Assembly (NCBI GenBank): GCA_946479905.1
Contig: CAMLIA010000251.1
Location: 1 to 5,263 of the forward strand
DNA from: an uncultured Frankiales bacterium
GTDB taxonomy: Bacteria > Actinomycetota > Actinomycetes > Mycobacteriales > SCTD01
Reading direction: 5' to 3'
Length of the DNA: 5,263 nucleotides
Shown here: in pieces, positions 4,908 through 5,263 of the stretch
How the letters are laid out: each line of letters begins with the position of its first letter
Numbering within the stretch: position 1 is the stretch's first letter
Made by a program: the position numbers and the translations under genes
Notes under the pieces: generated by a model
Seen by the model: only the letters and a program-made list of their open reading frames with translations
What the model was told of the DNA's origin: nothing
Databases searched by the model: none

Positions 4908-5263
4908 ATGAGCGCTGCCGTACCTGAGCAGCCCCCCGCCACGCGCAGCCGAGCGAAGAAGGCTGCAGCGGTGGAGGTCGCGGAGGAGAAGAAGCCCAAG
5001 AAGTCGGCTGCGAAGGCTGACCCTGACGTGCCGGTCGAGCTCGTCGACGGGGCGGCCGACGAGGTCGTCCTGGAGGACGTGATCCTCGAGGAGGGCGCAC
5101 TGCCCGGGGTCGACCCTCTGGAGGCCGGCGACGCCGAGCCCACGCCGGAGGAGCTCGCCGCGGAGGCGGAGAAGGAGGAGCAGGAGGAGATCGAGGCCGG
5201 CGCGACGCTGTCCGTCGACGTCCTGCGGCTCTACCTCAACCAGATCGGCCGGGTGCCGCTGCT
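4908..5263 (+). CDS. rpoD: RNA polymerase sigma-70 factor, RpoD/SigA/HrdB type, N-terminal part (cut by window end)
   Basis: Promoter-recognition subunit of RNA polymerase. Only the first 118 complete codons are present; the frame is open to the edge without a stop. Residues 13-37 are Lys/Ala-rich (RSRAKKAAAVEVAEEKKPKK), 44-96 are strongly acidic (EELAAEAEKEEQEEIE at 81-96), and 103-118 read VDVLRLYLNQIGRVPL. The last is the start of conserved region 1.2 of group 1/2 sigma factors, normally followed by LTAEEE. A long, poorly conserved, charge-polarised N-terminus ahead of region 1.2 is usual in actinobacterial primary sigma factors, which favours the principal factor over an ECF type. A group 2 (SigB/HrdA-like) paralogue cannot be excluded because regions 2-4 lie outside. 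ATG 4908 has GAGGAG upstream. Confidence 0.85.
   Translation, partial: MSAAVPEQPPATRSRAKKAAAVEVAEEKKPKKSAAKADPDVPVELVDGAADEVVLEDVILEEGALPGVDPLEAGDAEPTPEELAAEAEKEEQEEIEAGATLSVDVLRLYLNQIGRVPL

Noticed and set aside
1..5263. Search for CRISPR, toxin-antitoxin, phage, defence or biosynthetic system
   Set aside because: Each gene but one belongs to a well-known transport, regulation, beta-oxidation or transcription family. There are no repeat arrays, integrases or unusual gene fusions; only the 61-residue protein is unassigned.

Overview
The window is very GC-rich. It has tightly packed genes, GTG starts, 4-base start/stop overlaps and a lysine/acid-rich N-terminus on a primary-type sigma factor. 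Together these point to an actinobacterium; nothing here fixes the genus.

Layout. (1) Positions 1-1435, plus strand: the two ATPase genes of a branched-chain amino acid (LIV/HAAT) type ABC importer, livG then livF, coupled by a GTGA overlap. The livG start codon probably begins one base before the window and seems to overlap the stop of an upstream gene, so the permease genes are probably just outside. (2) Positions 1443-2900, minus strand, convergent with livF: a lipoprotein type I periplasmic binding protein. (3) Positions 2920-3441, minus strand: a TetR-family regulator lying 19 bp upstream of the binding-protein gene and probably co-transcribed with it. (4) Positions 3465-4604, plus strand, divergent from tetR: an acyl-CoA dehydrogenase whose likely catalytic Glu is at the isovaleryl-CoA/long-chain position. 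(5) Positions 4601-4786, minus strand: a small, very acidic protein with a DPDM tandem repeat. (6) Positions 4908-5263, plus strand: the N-terminus of a sigma-70 factor (RpoD/SigA/HrdB type), cut by the window edge.

How the genes may work together: LivG, LivF and the lipoprotein (with permeases outside) would import a small carboxylate or amino-acid-like compound. The dehydrogenase would oxidise its CoA ester, and the TetR protein would control both divergent units from a 23-bp intergenic region. That region holds a palindromic GTTAAC core containing two opposed TANNNT -10 elements, each placed for a leaderless or nearly leaderless transcript. The substrate cannot be told from sequence. The sigma factor and small acidic protein look like a separate, housekeeping neighbourhood.

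No RNA genes, CRISPR arrays, insertion sequences or phage genes are visible, and no stretch over 300 bases lacks a gene. I do not see a clearly new multi-gene system. The best leads are the divergent promoter/operator, the DPDM-repeat protein and a 19-bp palindrome inside livF.
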